Assembly (NCBI GenBank): GCA_027604185.1 | Contig: JADGKB010000093.1 | Location: 1-57,150, forward strand | Length of the DNA: 57,150 bases | DNA from: Boothiomyces macroporosus | Lineage: Eukaryota; Chytridiomycota; Chytridiomycetes; Rhizophydiales; Terramycetaceae | Direction of reading: 5' to 3' | In this document: one piece after another, positions 33,256 to 43,693 of the stretch | Layout: each line of letters opens with the position of its first letter | Numbering within the stretch: position 1 is the first letter of the stretch | Program-made: the position numbers and the translations under genes | Notes under the pieces: model-generated | What the model was told of the DNA's origin: nothing | Seen by the model: only the letters and a program-made list of their open reading frames with translations | The model's database searches: none

Positions 33256-33969
33256 TTAGATTGGATGAACTTTATGCGATTTTTGGAAACTGGCAGCCTG
33301 GGACTTTCCTTTGATTGGATCCACTTTGGAAAATCTATAGATTGGAATGAAAAATAGGAAAATAAAACTGTAGAGAATGTTGCCAGTTAGTCCAACTATC
33401 AAAGGACCTACCCACAAAGAACCTTTATCAGTCAACAGGAACCCAAGCATAGTAAAAGACAAAAGAAGCGCCAAAAGTAGGGTTACTTGTAATATATACC
33501 AGAAAAGCTATCCACCACAAAGAATTATGAACGACAGCGAGTAGTATTAAGCCCAAGATGGAAGTTGTAATACTAAAAAACATTAGAAACCCTTTCCGAT
33601 AGTTTCCATGATCAGCTAGCGATCCTAAAGTGATAAACAAGATAAATTGTAGCATTACTGATATGGATGTCGAGTCTAGATGAAACATAGGGTACAAAAC
33701 ACTATGGATGCAGTGTCGATGTAAAATCCCAGATCAGATGCAGTAGTGTTGCATGCAAGAGCCATATTACTAGTTTTAACAGCAGTATTATATGCAACAA
33801 TAATGGGAAAAAGACTAATCCTGAGTATGGTATAAAATCCATAGACTTCTTTCTTATTGGTGAGGTCTTGTGCATCAATTGATTCTCTATGCAACGTTAG
33901 GCTTGAGACAATGGCCAAATTAACAGCACTTTGCTTCTGCTAGATACTCTTGTTTAATATTAGATCCAT
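33256..33969 (-). pseudogene. decayed ATG22-like paralogue
   Basis: The remnant aligns with the intact gene at 31249-32806 in three blocks: an N-terminal part, LGSLADHGNYRKGF to FVFYYAWVP, and TDKGSLWVGPLIVGL to the end. Between the last two about 240 codons are missing, and the join is out of frame. Nine codons after the only plausible ATG (33969) there is an in-frame TAG. A 20-nt intron at 33676-33695, needed to read VFYSTSISV, is absent from the intact paralogue. A very short truncated product cannot be excluded, but the gene cannot make a full transporter. Confidence 0.8.
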
Positions 33970-34363
33970 ACACACAATATTTAGGTAATTTCTAGCTAAA
34001 TTCTCAATTTAGCAAATCTTGGCGTTACTACTAAGACTGCCAACGAGACGCTCTGAAAATTCCCACCTTCTTGTATTCTCGAATATAACTCAAAAGAAGC
34101 TGAGAACGTCCGACTTTCAGTTTGAAAATAACAAGTTTAATTTTAGCTCCAACAAAAAGCATGTGTTTCGTAGAGGATCTTGGATAATGACATGAAGCAA
34201 TTTAATATATGAGTAATTCTTGTTCGCATCGTTTGGTGTGTTCAAGCCAACGACTTGAAACAGACTGTGGGCCAATAAGGTAGGAGCCCGATCCATTGTG
34301 GAGGAGAGGCTTTCCACTTAAAAGCGAGCCAGTGCAGTTAATCCTTATTGTAAGATAGACAAG
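33970..34363. other. divergent intergenic region, promoter of tyrosinase 1
   Basis: About 390 bp between the ATG22 remnant and the first tyrosinase. No gene recognised. No clear TATA box was seen before the tyrosinase ATG. Confidence 0.5.
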
Positions 34364-35809
34364 ATGAAAGGTTTCCTCTTGACGTCAATTTTGACTGCAG
34401 TTAGCGTACTGGCATGTTCTCCAGGTCCGGTTAGACAGGAATGGAGACAGCTTTCTTCAGGCCAACAACAGGCATACTTGAATGCAATTAACCAATTGAA
34501 CCAAAGACAAGACGATACTAGCAACGACTCTACTGACCCAGCGACCTGGAGCTTTGCACACTTTGCAATTGTTCATGCTCGTTATCAGCAAGCCAACCAC
34601 AACCAAGGAAGTGTACAAGCACCTCCTTTCTTTGCTTGGCACAGAATCTTTTTGCACTACTATGAAAAGGCACTTCAATCCATTGATTCTTCAGTAGTTT
34701 TGCCTTACTGGGACTGGACACAAGATTCGCAAAATCCATTGTCCTCTGACGTTTATGCCCAACTAGGTGGAAACGGACAAGGAGCTAGTGGTTGCATGGA
34801 AACCAATCCTCTCAACGGATGGAGCTCCGCAGTAAATGGTGGCTGTTTAAAGCGCTGTTCCGGTGCTGGCCAGACATTGTACCCAGCCGGTGCTGTTGTT
34901 TCTTTGATGAATGGATCGCCAAACTATGCTGCTCTTAATAGACAAATCCAAGACGGGCCACATGGTGCTGTGCACAATGTAATTGGAGGGAGATGCGCAG
35001 ATGGTGGTGTTGGAGATATGTACACTATGTCTTCTGCTGGAGATCCAATCTTTTACATGCACCATGCAATGGTCGACAAGATTTGGATGATGTGGCAAGA
35101 TGCGTGCCCTTCCAAATTTGCAAATGATTACAGTGCAGCTGTGAACAGCGTTATGGCTCCATTTACCCAAACTGCTCAAGATGTTCTCAACTTTAAAGCA
35201 AGTGATGGAAACTTTTGCTATGGATATTCAAGCTCTGGCATCAATTCTGTGCAGTTAAATAAATGCGCTGGCGCTCCAGGAACACCAACTCAAAGTGGTG
35301 ACTCTGCTGCTCCTTCTGCTACTGCACCCGCTGATAGCGTTGACCAGTACTTTGCAGAATTGCGATTATTGGATCTAATTCCAAACTCTGCTGACATTTT
35401 GAAGGCTCTCTTCCCAGGGTTTTCAAACAGCAACATTAACACCATTTCTCACTTTATGCACAGCCCTGCCAGCAAAGCCAAAGCTAAGCGTGACTATCTT
35501 TCTTATGGAAACTTTACCTCTGTTCCAGATGTTATTCCAACCTACCAGCTTAACCCAGGTTACAAAATCAAAGCTCCGTGTCAAAATGATACTACCGACT
35601 TGTACAATCTTCGTCACCCAACTCCTTTGGACAAGGATTACATTAAAATGATGAATGTTGATGAAAAATCCGCTCGCCATGTCGAGTATCTCGCTAAATT
35701 GGCTGTCGATGACATGAACAACATGGAAGGCTACGTTCCATATTCTGCATTGATCAACTTTAATGCTCACAACAAACTTGGACTGTTCAAACCAAAACAA
35801 AGCAACTAA
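34364..35809 (+). CDS. secreted tyrosinase 1 of a tandem array
   Basis: 481 residues, intronless. Signal peptide MKGFLLTSILTAVSVLA. The type-3 copper domain has CuA histidines in WSFAHFAIVH, FFAWHR and IFLHYY, and CuB histidines in GPHGAVHN and IFYMHHAMVDKIWMMW. The enzyme would hydroxylate phenols and oxidise diphenols to quinones outside the cell, feeding melanin or defence chemistry. After the domain comes a short Ser/Ala/Pro linker, a conserved block (SVDQYFAELRLLDLIP), a dibasic KAKRDY site suited to Kex2-type cleavage, and a conserved C-terminal module (YNLRHPTPLDKDY ... HVEYLAKL). Sister genes start at 36176 and 38410. Confidence 0.93.
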   Translation: MKGFLLTSILTAVSVLACSPGPVRQEWRQLSSGQQQAYLNAINQLNQRQDDTSNDSTDPATWSFAHFAIVHARYQQANHNQGSVQAPPFFAWHRIFLHYYEKALQSIDSSVVLPYWDWTQDSQNPLSSDVYAQLGGNGQGASGCMETNPLNGWSSAVNGGCLKRCSGAGQTLYPAGAVVSLMNGSPNYAALNRQIQDGPHGAVHNVIGGRCADGGVGDMYTMSSAGDPIFYMHHAMVDKIWMMWQDACPSKFANDYSAAVNSVMAPFTQTAQDVLNFKASDGNFCYGYSSSGINSVQLNKCAGAPGTPTQSGDSAAPSATAPADSVDQYFAELRLLDLIPNSADILKALFPGFSNSNINTISHFMHSPASKAKAKRDYLSYGNFTSVPDVIPTYQLNPGYKIKAPCQNDTTDLYNLRHPTPLDKDYIKMMNVDEKSARHVEYLAKLAVDDMNNMEGYVPYSALINFNAHNKLGLFKPKQSN

Positions 35810-36175
35810 TAATAAAAACACATTGAATGTAAATTTCGCAAAGTCTTGGATGTCGCTGGAAACTACCAATGAAAATCTGCTTGCTCATAGAATCGCAATT
35901 TTTACTCATTTTACTTGTGTCCTTTGATTGATGTCTTTAAGTTTCAACACTGAGCCCATATTAAAAAATACAGGTTGACTATGAGAGCAAAACGTCCAAA
36001 GGAAAACACTGTCTGAGAACACGAAACTATACAAGATGCCACTCAATATGCGAATACTCACTGTGTCTCTAATTCGTTTTCACAAAGCCATTGGTCACCT
36101 TCCTTTTTGGAACGTTGCGGCGTACTTGAAATTGACGGCGTTCAATTTCTTTCACCAAATAGAAAGAAAGCAAAA
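35810..36175. other. intergenic region between tyrosinases 1 and 2
   Basis: Short 3' flank of tyrosinase 1 and the promoter of tyrosinase 2. No gene or repeat recognised. Confidence 0.5.
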
Positions 36176-37891
36176 ATGAAAGGATTCATTTTGGCCTCTG
36201 TATTATCAATTGCAAATGTATTAGCTTGTTCTCCTGGAGCCGTTCGTAAGGAATGGAGACAACTCTCTGGAGGTCAACAACAAGCATTTTTGAATGCAGT
36301 TAAACAGTTGAATCAAAGACAAGACGATACTGGCAATGATTCTAGCGACCCATCTACCTGGAGTTTTGCCCACTTTGCAGTTGTCCATGCTCGTTATCAG
36401 CAAGCCAACCACAACCAAGGTGGTCAGCAAGCTCCTCCTTTCTTTGCTTGGCACAGAATCTTTTTGCATTACTATGAAAAGGCACTTCAATCCATTGACC
36501 CTTCAGTTACTTTGCCTTACTGGGATTGGTCCCAAGACTCTCAAAATCCTTTGGGTTCTGATGTTTTGGCACAATCAGCCTTTGGAACTAGCATTGATGG
36601 CTCTGGATGTGTAACTGGTGGGCAATTCGCTGGATGGTCTTCTGCTGTTAACGGTGGATGCTTGAAGCGATGCTCGCAATCTGGCGCTCTTTATGGATCC
36701 ACATCCACTGTTCAATTGATGAACGCCTCACCAAACTATGCTTCGCTTAACAGACAAATCCAAGATGGTCCTCACGCCATTGTTCACAATGTTATTGGTG
36801 GTAGATGTGCCGACGGTGGAGTTGGTGACTTTTATACAATGTCTTCTGCTGGCGATCCAATCTTTTACATGCACCATGCTATGGTTGATAAGATTTGGAT
36901 GATGTGGCAAAACTCTTGCCCTTCCAAGTTTGCTAATGACTACAGTGGTTCCATTAACAGTGCACTGCCACCATTCAGTGAAACCGCCCAAGATGTTTTA
37001 AAATTCAGCTCTAGAACTGGAAACTTTTGCTATGACTACTCTTCTTCTGGAATCAACGGCCCTCAACTTACTTCTGGTGCCAGTTGTCCTGCTGGAGGTA
37101 ACGGAAACACTGGCGGAAATGGAAACAACAACGGAAACAACGCCAACGGTAACAATAACGGTGGTGCTGCTTCATCTGCCGGCTCTTCCCCAACCAAGAC
37201 TGGAGCATCTTCAGCTTCTGCTACAGCTGTTGCCCCAGATGGTTCAGTTGATCAATACTTTGCTGAATTGCGTTTATTGGACCTTATCCCAGGCTCTTCC
37301 CAATTACTTCAAGCTGCCTTCCCTGGCTTCTCAAATGATAAAATCAACACCATCCCTCACTTTTCCCACGCTTCTGGCTCCACTGCTGCCAGCAAGGCTT
37401 TGAGGAAAGGAAAGAGAGACTATGTTGTTCCAACCACAACTGTTGCCGCAACTACTACTGCTCCAGCTTCTACCACCACTGACCTTGCAGTTGTCCATAA
37501 CTCTACCACTACCACTGTTGCTGTCACCACCACTGCTAACACTACCACCACCGAATATGTCAGCCCTACTTACTTGCCACCTCTTCCAGAAGTTATCCCA
37601 ACTTACCGCCTCAATCCAAACTACACTGTAGTTGCTCCACCTTCCAATGATACTACTAACCTTTACAAACTCCGCCACCCAGCATCCCTTGATCAAGACT
37701 TTATGAAGTTGATGCATATCGATGAAAAGAGTGCTCGTTACCTTGAATACATTGTAAAGAAGCACATTGATGACCTAAACAACACTCCAGGCTACGTTGC
37801 GCCATCCGCTTTGATCCACTTTAACAAGTACAACAAACTTGGGGGATTCACTCCTAGTAAGAAGAAGTGTACTTCTTCATACTCTCACTGA
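36176..37891 (+). CDS. secreted tyrosinase 2 of a tandem array
   Basis: 571 residues from ATG 36176, chosen for its signal peptide (MKGFILASVLSIANVLA) and equivalence to tyrosinase 1. The frame extends upstream only through a TTG. The copper domain is complete (WSFAHFAVVH, FFAWHR, IFLHYY; GPHAIVHN, IFYMHHAMVDKIWMMW). It differs from its sisters by a Gly/Asn-rich linker (residues ~305-335) and a Thr-rich, mucin-like stretch (~420-460) that could be O-glycosylated. The dibasic KGKRDY site and the C-terminal module are conserved. It is probably a recent tandem duplicate that gained low-complexity spacers. Confidence 0.93.
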   Translation: MKGFILASVLSIANVLACSPGAVRKEWRQLSGGQQQAFLNAVKQLNQRQDDTGNDSSDPSTWSFAHFAVVHARYQQANHNQGGQQAPPFFAWHRIFLHYYEKALQSIDPSVTLPYWDWSQDSQNPLGSDVLAQSAFGTSIDGSGCVTGGQFAGWSSAVNGGCLKRCSQSGALYGSTSTVQLMNASPNYASLNRQIQDGPHAIVHNVIGGRCADGGVGDFYTMSSAGDPIFYMHHAMVDKIWMMWQNSCPSKFANDYSGSINSALPPFSETAQDVLKFSSRTGNFCYDYSSSGINGPQLTSGASCPAGGNGNTGGNGNNNGNNANGNNNGGAASSAGSSPTKTGASSASATAVAPDGSVDQYFAELRLLDLIPGSSQLLQAAFPGFSNDKINTIPHFSHASGSTAASKALRKGKRDYVVPTTTVAATTTAPASTTTDLAVVHNSTTTTVAVTTTANTTTTEYVSPTYLPPLPEVIPTYRLNPNYTVVAPPSNDTTNLYKLRHPASLDQDFMKLMHIDEKSARYLEYIVKKHIDDLNNTPGYVAPSALIHFNKYNKLGGFTPSKKKCTSSYSH

Positions 37892-37927
37892 TTGAAAAGA
37901 AAATAAAATTGTATGAATTGAATATCT

Positions 37928-38220
37928 ATGAGTCTGAGTTTCCCTTCAAAGCTGAATGAATTGTTTTGGGCTGGACTCTATGGAATATGTTAATTTACTA
38001 CTACTCCATAGACGCGTGGGAATATTGGTTCAGTTCAAAAAGTTTCAAAGACGAGTATCAGAGGAGGGCTTTGGATGACAAACCACTGAATAGACTTTAC
38101 GGAAAAGAAGGCTCTCTTGAGTACTGGTTTGAGCTTGTAATGTCCCAAGCTATGAGTAGAAATCATTCGGATCCCTTGAAAAATGACTTTATCCAAACAG
38201 CAAAGAATAGCAGCAAATAG
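37928..38220 (+). CDS. small hypothetical protein
   Basis: 89 residues when a 23-nt intron (37989-38011, starting GTTAAT, ending CCATAG) is removed. The join gives LNELFWAGLYGIYAWEYWF. It is an aromatic-rich hydrophilic protein with no clear TM segment or signal peptide. No family recognised. It lies between tyrosinases 2 and 3 on the same strand and its start is only 37 bp past the tyrosinase 2 stop. The intron and clean frame support a real gene. Confidence 0.6.
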
Positions 38221-38409
38221 GGGTTATTTGTCACCGGAATAAAAGGTTCTTTATTAGGATGCTTCCAAAGCGCTTATATTACCTTTTCCTTGACGGTTAA
38301 AGTAGAATTCATGGTCTATCGAAATGAAAGGTGCTCTGATCGTAACTCCAAGCCACATCCCAAAGTAGAAACGAGGAATGAAACTCCTTCCATAATTATA
38401 GACTTTAGA

Positions 38410-39966
38410 ATGAAGGCATCTATTTTTGCTTACCTACTAGTTGTTTCAAGTGTATTATCATGCTCACCGGGACCAGTCAGAAAAGAGTGGAGAGAGTTGA
38501 CACCAAGCCAGCAAAAAGCTTTCATTAGTGCTGTCACAAAGTTGAATCAGAGAAAGGACGATACTAGTGATGATTCAACGGACCCAGCAACATGGAGTTT
38601 TGCTCACTTTGCGGTTGTTCACAATCGCTACGAAGTTGCAAACCACAACCAAGGAAAGACTGAAGCACCACCGTTCTTTCCCTGGCATAGAATCTTTCTC
38701 CATTACTATGAAAAGGCATTAAAGTCAATCGACCCATCTGTCATTTTGCCGTACTGGGATTGGTCTCAAGACTCGCAACATCCTCTTGCCTCGACCGTTT
38801 TTGCTCAAAGTGCGTTTGGTGGTCAATTCCAGCCAAACACTGGCTGTATTGTTGGTGGATCCTTTGCTGGGTGGCAATCACCAGTTAATGGCGGATGTTT
38901 AAAGAGATGCACCAAGGCTGGTAGTGTATTATACTCTTCCTCTGCCACAGTTGGATATATGAATGCATCTCCTACTTATTCTCTGTTCAATTGGCAAATT
39001 CAAAATATCCCACACGCTGCAGTTCACTCAAACATTGGTGGTATTTGTGGTGATAACTCCCCTGCTGACCTTTACAACATGGCGTCTGCTGGCGACCCTA
39101 TATTTTACATGCATCATGCCATGGTTGATAAAATATGGATGCTGTGGCAAGACCAATGTCCTTCAAAGTTTGCAAAAGCTTATGATGGCCCACTGAATGC
39201 TCCAATGGCTCCGTTCCGCGAAACTGTTGCTGATATATTAAACTTTTCTGCCAAAGATGGAAATTTCTGCTATGGATATACAAAATCAGGCATTGATGTA
39301 CCAAAGTTAACACAAGCCTGTCCTTCAAAATCCACTACTGCCTCTGCATCTACTGCAACATCTGTTGCACAGGCAGATGGATCTGTTGAAGACTATTTTG
39401 TGGAATTGCGCGCTTTGGACCTCATTCCTGGATCAGCTCAAATTCTTCAAAAGGAATTCCCAGGATTTTCAAATAGCAAAATTAATACGATTGATCACTT
39501 TATGCACAATTCATTTGGTAAGGCCAGATCAACTCACAAACGCGACAACAATCTTAATGTCATTCTGGACACTGCCAATAGCACTACAACTCCAATTCTA
39601 TCTGCTGTCCCAACCTCTACTGTCTCTGATACTCAAGCAACACCAACAGACTACCCTGCAGCACCTGAAAATGTCACAGTACCTGTTATACCTGCTGTTC
39701 TACCAGTATACAGACTCCACCCAAATTACACTGTAGCTGCTCCTCCTGCAGATGACAAGTCCAACTTGTACAAACTTCGTCATCCATCATTAATCTCTGA
39801 TCACTATATTGAAACAATGAAGTTGCCGAAAGATCAAACTCGCTACTTTGAATTCCTGGGCAAGCAATTCACTGATGATGCCAATAACATTCCAGGATAT
39901 ATTCCACCAGCAGCATTAATCAACTTTTACAAGTACAATAACCAAAACCCTTCTTCTGGATACTAA
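38410..39966 (+). CDS. secreted tyrosinase 3 of a tandem array
   Basis: 518 residues from ATG 38410 with signal peptide MKASIFAYLLVVSSVLS; the longer frame starts at a TTG. The CuA histidines (WSFAHFAVVH, FFPWHR, IFLHYY) and CuB histidines (IPHAAVHS, IFYMHHAMVDKIWMLW) are kept, but around the CuB site it departs from its sisters: SLFNWQIQNIPHAAVHSNIGG with N-W for N-R and H-S for H-N. In bacterial and fungal tyrosinases the residue after the second CuB His and the Asn there affect monophenolase activity, so the substrate range may differ (inference). Dibasic HKRDNN site and C-terminal module present. Intronless. Confidence 0.92.
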   Translation: MKASIFAYLLVVSSVLSCSPGPVRKEWRELTPSQQKAFISAVTKLNQRKDDTSDDSTDPATWSFAHFAVVHNRYEVANHNQGKTEAPPFFPWHRIFLHYYEKALKSIDPSVILPYWDWSQDSQHPLASTVFAQSAFGGQFQPNTGCIVGGSFAGWQSPVNGGCLKRCTKAGSVLYSSSATVGYMNASPTYSLFNWQIQNIPHAAVHSNIGGICGDNSPADLYNMASAGDPIFYMHHAMVDKIWMLWQDQCPSKFAKAYDGPLNAPMAPFRETVADILNFSAKDGNFCYGYTKSGIDVPKLTQACPSKSTTASASTATSVAQADGSVEDYFVELRALDLIPGSAQILQKEFPGFSNSKINTIDHFMHNSFGKARSTHKRDNNLNVILDTANSTTTPILSAVPTSTVSDTQATPTDYPAAPENVTVPVIPAVLPVYRLHPNYTVAAPPADDKSNLYKLRHPSLISDHYIETMKLPKDQTRYFEFLGKQFTDDANNIPGYIPPAALINFYKYNNQNPSSGY

Positions 39967-40123
39967 CTGCCTTGTCTCCAATAAATTTTTTGTTTATCAT
40001 GATCCAACATTATTGAGTATGATGAGTACAATTCTCAGCCTACAATCATAAGAGCCACAGCCATATTCTTGTCGCAACAAAGTAAAAGCAAGTGGACTAT
40101 GAGATTTAAATATTTTATTACAT

Positions 40124-40892
40124 TTACTTGCTTCTTCTTGCTGTCCACTTGTAAACCGGCAACCCTTTCTTATCAACCCCAATCTTTCTACGCTGCCCTT
40201 TGCCCTAAAATCAGTAAAACTTACCATCAGTTTCTTTTGCGTTTCCATCTCCATTCGAGCAGTATTCAACTTGTCCTCTCGCTCAATTCGCTGCTCCATC
40301 TCTAAAGCCCGCTTTTCACGCTGCTTGACGATATCCTAGGATTAATGAATAGTACAGTCAAATCTTGATCAGCAATCAAGACCGATTCCAAATCCTTTTT
40401 GCGTATTCTATTAACTGTACGGTTCTTTAATGCAGGCACAGTGTCAAAATGCTCTGCTACATCGAAATTCTTGATTTCTTGCTCACTGTCAACAAATATG
40501 GTATGTTGCGGTTTTGCCGATTCGTCAATGATATGTATTCCCTCCTTTAGTTTTTCAATTTTCTTTTTGTTTATGGATTGTTGGTACTGGACATAGTTTA
40601 AATCCTGAGTTTTCATTAATTGCTGCGTTTCATGATCGAATTTTTCGTTGCGCTCCAGGATATGCTGGCCCTTGTTTGTCTTTGAATTTATCATTCCGAA
40701 ATAGAATTCGTCTGGGTTTCTGAAAGCTGCTTTCTGTTTGAGCTTTAGAAGAGCGTCTTCTTTGCGGTGGTAATCTCTGGCTCTGAGGACATAGTCTTTT
40801 TTCTTTTCTAATAGACCCAAATGCTGTCGGGCTTGTGGTTGTGAACGCTCCTTGTGTGTCCTCCTTGGTGCTGCTTTTCTCAGTGAAGACAT
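40124..40892 (-). CDS. UTP11: U3 snoRNP component UTP11
   Basis: 242 residues after removal of introns at 40336-40355 and 40205-40224 (20 nt each). The N-terminus (MSSLRKAAPRRTHKERSQPQ) and the LGLLEKKKDYVLRARDYHRK block, then FRNPDEFYFGMINSKT, are diagnostic of Utp11, an 18S rRNA processing factor of the nucleolar small-subunit processome. The spliced end (KLMGKGQRRKI ... VYKWTARRSK) matches the family C-terminus. It is divergent from tyrosinase 3 in function and not co-oriented. Confidence 0.96.
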
Positions 40893-40961
40893 TAGAAAAA
40901 AAAATAAAAAAAACCCACTTTAAAAAATTTCACTGCTGGGCAAAAGATTGCGTTTTTATTA

Positions 40962-43392
40962 TTAATCTGTTTCCATAGAATCGCTTGGCTTTTCTTTGGA
41001 TTCGGATGGAGACTTTGCTGGAGCTTCAGCTGGACGTGGTTTCATTACTGGTAGCGATAAAACTGGCTGTTTACTAAGTTGAGGCGACTGAGCTGGTGGC
41101 GGTTGTTGTTGCACTGGCTGAGCTGGCTGAAGTGGTGGTTGCTCATGTCTTTGCGGTGGTTGCTCGTGCCTTTGCGGTGGTTGCTCGTGCCTTTGTTGTG
41201 GTGGTTGGTGTATTGGTTGCGTTGGCTTTGGTGAAGAGGCTGGAGGCTGCTCTTTAACTGCTGGCCAAGACTGCACTGCACGGCTAATTCGCCAGATTCT
41301 AGCCTTATTATCTCCAGAGCCAGTTGCGATTATACCTCCATATAACCCACATGCAACGCTAATTACTATTGTCAACTAAAAATTACCAGAGTTCTTGTGG
41401 CCAGACATTGAAATTAATGGTGAAATGTTTAGATCACCTGCTTTCATATCCTTTGCATCCAAAAATAAAACATGGCGATCTTTGCCTCCAGATACAATCC
41501 AATCAATGTTGAAGCTTGGGTCTTGAATCGGCTTGCCAGTGTTATCTACTCGGCCAATGCTACTTTGTGTTCCAGGGTAACAAACAGACAAAACAAAGTC
41601 TTGGTGACCCTTGAATGACTGCCTACATTTTTTGGTGACCAATGTCTCGACTTTTCCTCCAGGTGGGGCATTCAAAATTGCCAATGTTCTAGGATCTAGA
41701 TCCCAAATCTTTAATGTTTGATCCAACGAACCAGATATGAATGATAATCCGTCAGGAGAAAATGCGACAGAGTAAACAGACTTTTCGTGGCTTTCAAATC
41801 TTTCCAGTAAATTTCCAGTTCTTAGATCCCATACACGAACATAATCATCCAGTGATCCCTTTAATTATAAAGTAAATACTGTTATAATACATTTGCAATC
41901 GTTCTGGCGAATGGCAACCGATGTTACTCCAGCTTCCTTTCCATTCTTTTCTGCACTGGTATCATCATCATTAGATAAAGTTTTCAATAATTTACCATTT
42001 TCTGCATCCCATACCTGTGTTAAGAAAAAGTACTTTAACAGTGTGATCACCACTACCACTAACTATAATTTTGTTTTCTTTTGACCAGTCAAGCGAATAA
42101 ATATCTTGTTCGTGACCGCTAAGCTTCATTTTCACAGTGCCCTTTGCGATATCCCAAATGCGAATGATGCGATCCTCACCACCGGTTGCCAAGTACACAC
42201 CATCAGGTGAAAAGCAAACAGATCGGATATACATATCTTCTTGTGGCATAGCTTCGTCAATTAAAGCCCTGAAATCAATGAAATAATTACACTAGCTTTC
42301 TTCCGCTCGCAACATCAAATATTTGCGCGTAATGCTTGCAACCGGTGGCCAAATACTTGCCATCTGGGGAAAACTTTACATAACACACTACGCTTGAATG
42401 ATCCAGACTGTGTAATAAATCCACACCTACATTGGCTTTAGAAAGCTTTGGGTGAATAACAAGAGTCAAATCATCAGATTGTTTGACAGGTTCACCATTT
42501 GAAGGTGGAGCGTAGCTTGGTGGTGGCTGTTGTTGAGGTATTTGTTGCTGAGTAGATGGTGGCATTCTTTGAGGGGTATTGTACTGTGATGGTCTGAAAT
42601 CATGAGGAGGTTGTTGACGATACTCTTCGGGTCTCTTTTGCGGTGGTTGTTGTTGCACTGGCTTCAAAGCTACATTTGGAATGGAGTCTCTGTGTCTCAT
42701 ATTTGGGTGATGTGGAGATGGAGCCATATCCCTTTGTCCAGATGGAGGATCTTGAATCTTTTGTCTCTTTTGCATATGGGCAGGGTCTTGCTTATCTATA
42801 CTTAGCAAATTCCTCTGATATATAGAGTTGCTTCTAATATTGGAAAAACACTCTAGTTTCTTACCTTGATAGTGCGGAGGAGGATAGCTGCCTTGCTGAG
42901 GAGGTAAATTTCCAAACGCTCCAATAGCAGGTTGTCTCTGAGTAGGAGGAATATTTGGAGGGATCCCGTCGGGAACCACGCTTTGTTTCCTGTACGCACG
43001 CACATCTTGAACTACAGGAGGAGGTATTGGAATACCTCTGCTCTCCAACTCCCTTCTAAGTCTCATAATCTCTTCTTCATACTGCATTTTCACTTTTTGA
43101 TGCATACGGTCTAGATCATATATAGACTGTTGAATAGCTTGCATTTCCGTAATTTGAGAGGCGACTATGATTAAACAGACTTACGCTTTGATTCTAAATC
43201 TTTGCGATGGTGTTTGGAAAAGGTGCTCTCTTCGTGAAGGATATCAACCTCATGACGAAGTGCTTCCAACAGCTCCATTATTCGTGGACTTTGATGATGT
43301 ATCTGGTGCTTTGGAGAGTGCGTTGGTGGTAGATTTCCATGCGGTGGAGCTTGTTGAGGGTGTCGTTGGTTGTAAGCGTTGTTGGACGACAT
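40962..43392 (-). CDS. TUP1: Tup1-type transcriptional corepressor
   Basis: 752 residues with introns at 43165-43184 (20), 42796-42864 (69, see separate entry), 42269-42290 (22), 42015-42033 (19), 41859-41879 (21) and 41366-41386 (21). An N-terminal tetramerisation helix ([16 protein letters not shown] ... [18 protein letters not shown]) is followed by a Pro/Gln-rich linker and seven WD40 repeats ([69 protein letters not shown]). Tup1 forms a complex with Ssn6/Cyc8 and represses many genes. Unlike usual Tup1, which ends at the last WD40 blade, this protein has a ~105-residue Pro/Gln-rich C-terminal extension with repeated QRHEQPP units. Confidence 0.94.
41136..41200 (-). repeat. TUP1: 21-nt coding repeat in TUP1 C-terminal extension
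   Basis: About three near-perfect copies of a 21-nt unit coding QRHEQPP follow each other. They show that the extension grew by tandem duplication. Confidence 0.75.
42796..42864 (-). other. TUP1: candidate 69-nt intron (or retained segment) in TUP1
   Basis: Starts GTAAGAAACT, ends TTTGCTAAGTATAG, and has no in-frame stop; 69 is a multiple of three. The 23 residues it would encode (containing [10 protein letters not shown]) are unlike the Pro/Gln-rich surroundings. It would be more than three times longer than any other intron here, so alternative splicing or retention is possible. Confidence 0.6.
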
Positions 43393-43693
43393 CTCTTTTT
43401 TTTCAAAAGGGAATTTCCCTCAATTCGTTTTTCAACGTAGCACAAGGGCTAGGGTTCTTGAAGCACAGACCGTTGGAAGCGGCAATCTAAAATTGTGTGA
43501 CATTATAAACCCATCCTTAATAGGATATTTTCAAACTTGAATTATTTGGTTACCCTATTCCCGTCTCTAGATTCAGTTGTACACTCGCTGGGGACAACTC
43601 CTTGGCTGTGCTATCTTGTGGATGGCCATGGCGAAATCAATATCACTCTACCTTTATCGTTACTATTGAAATTTTCCCCTTTTTTCACACCAA
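43393..43693. other. divergent promoter region TUP1/GST
   Basis: About 300 bp between divergent genes. No gene or clear motif recognised. Confidence 0.5.

Noticed and set aside
34364..39966. Hemocyanin-type or plant polyphenol-oxidase identity for the tandem genes
   Set aside because: Length, histidine spacing and signal peptide fit fungal/bacterial-type tyrosinases; no hemocyanin domains are seen.
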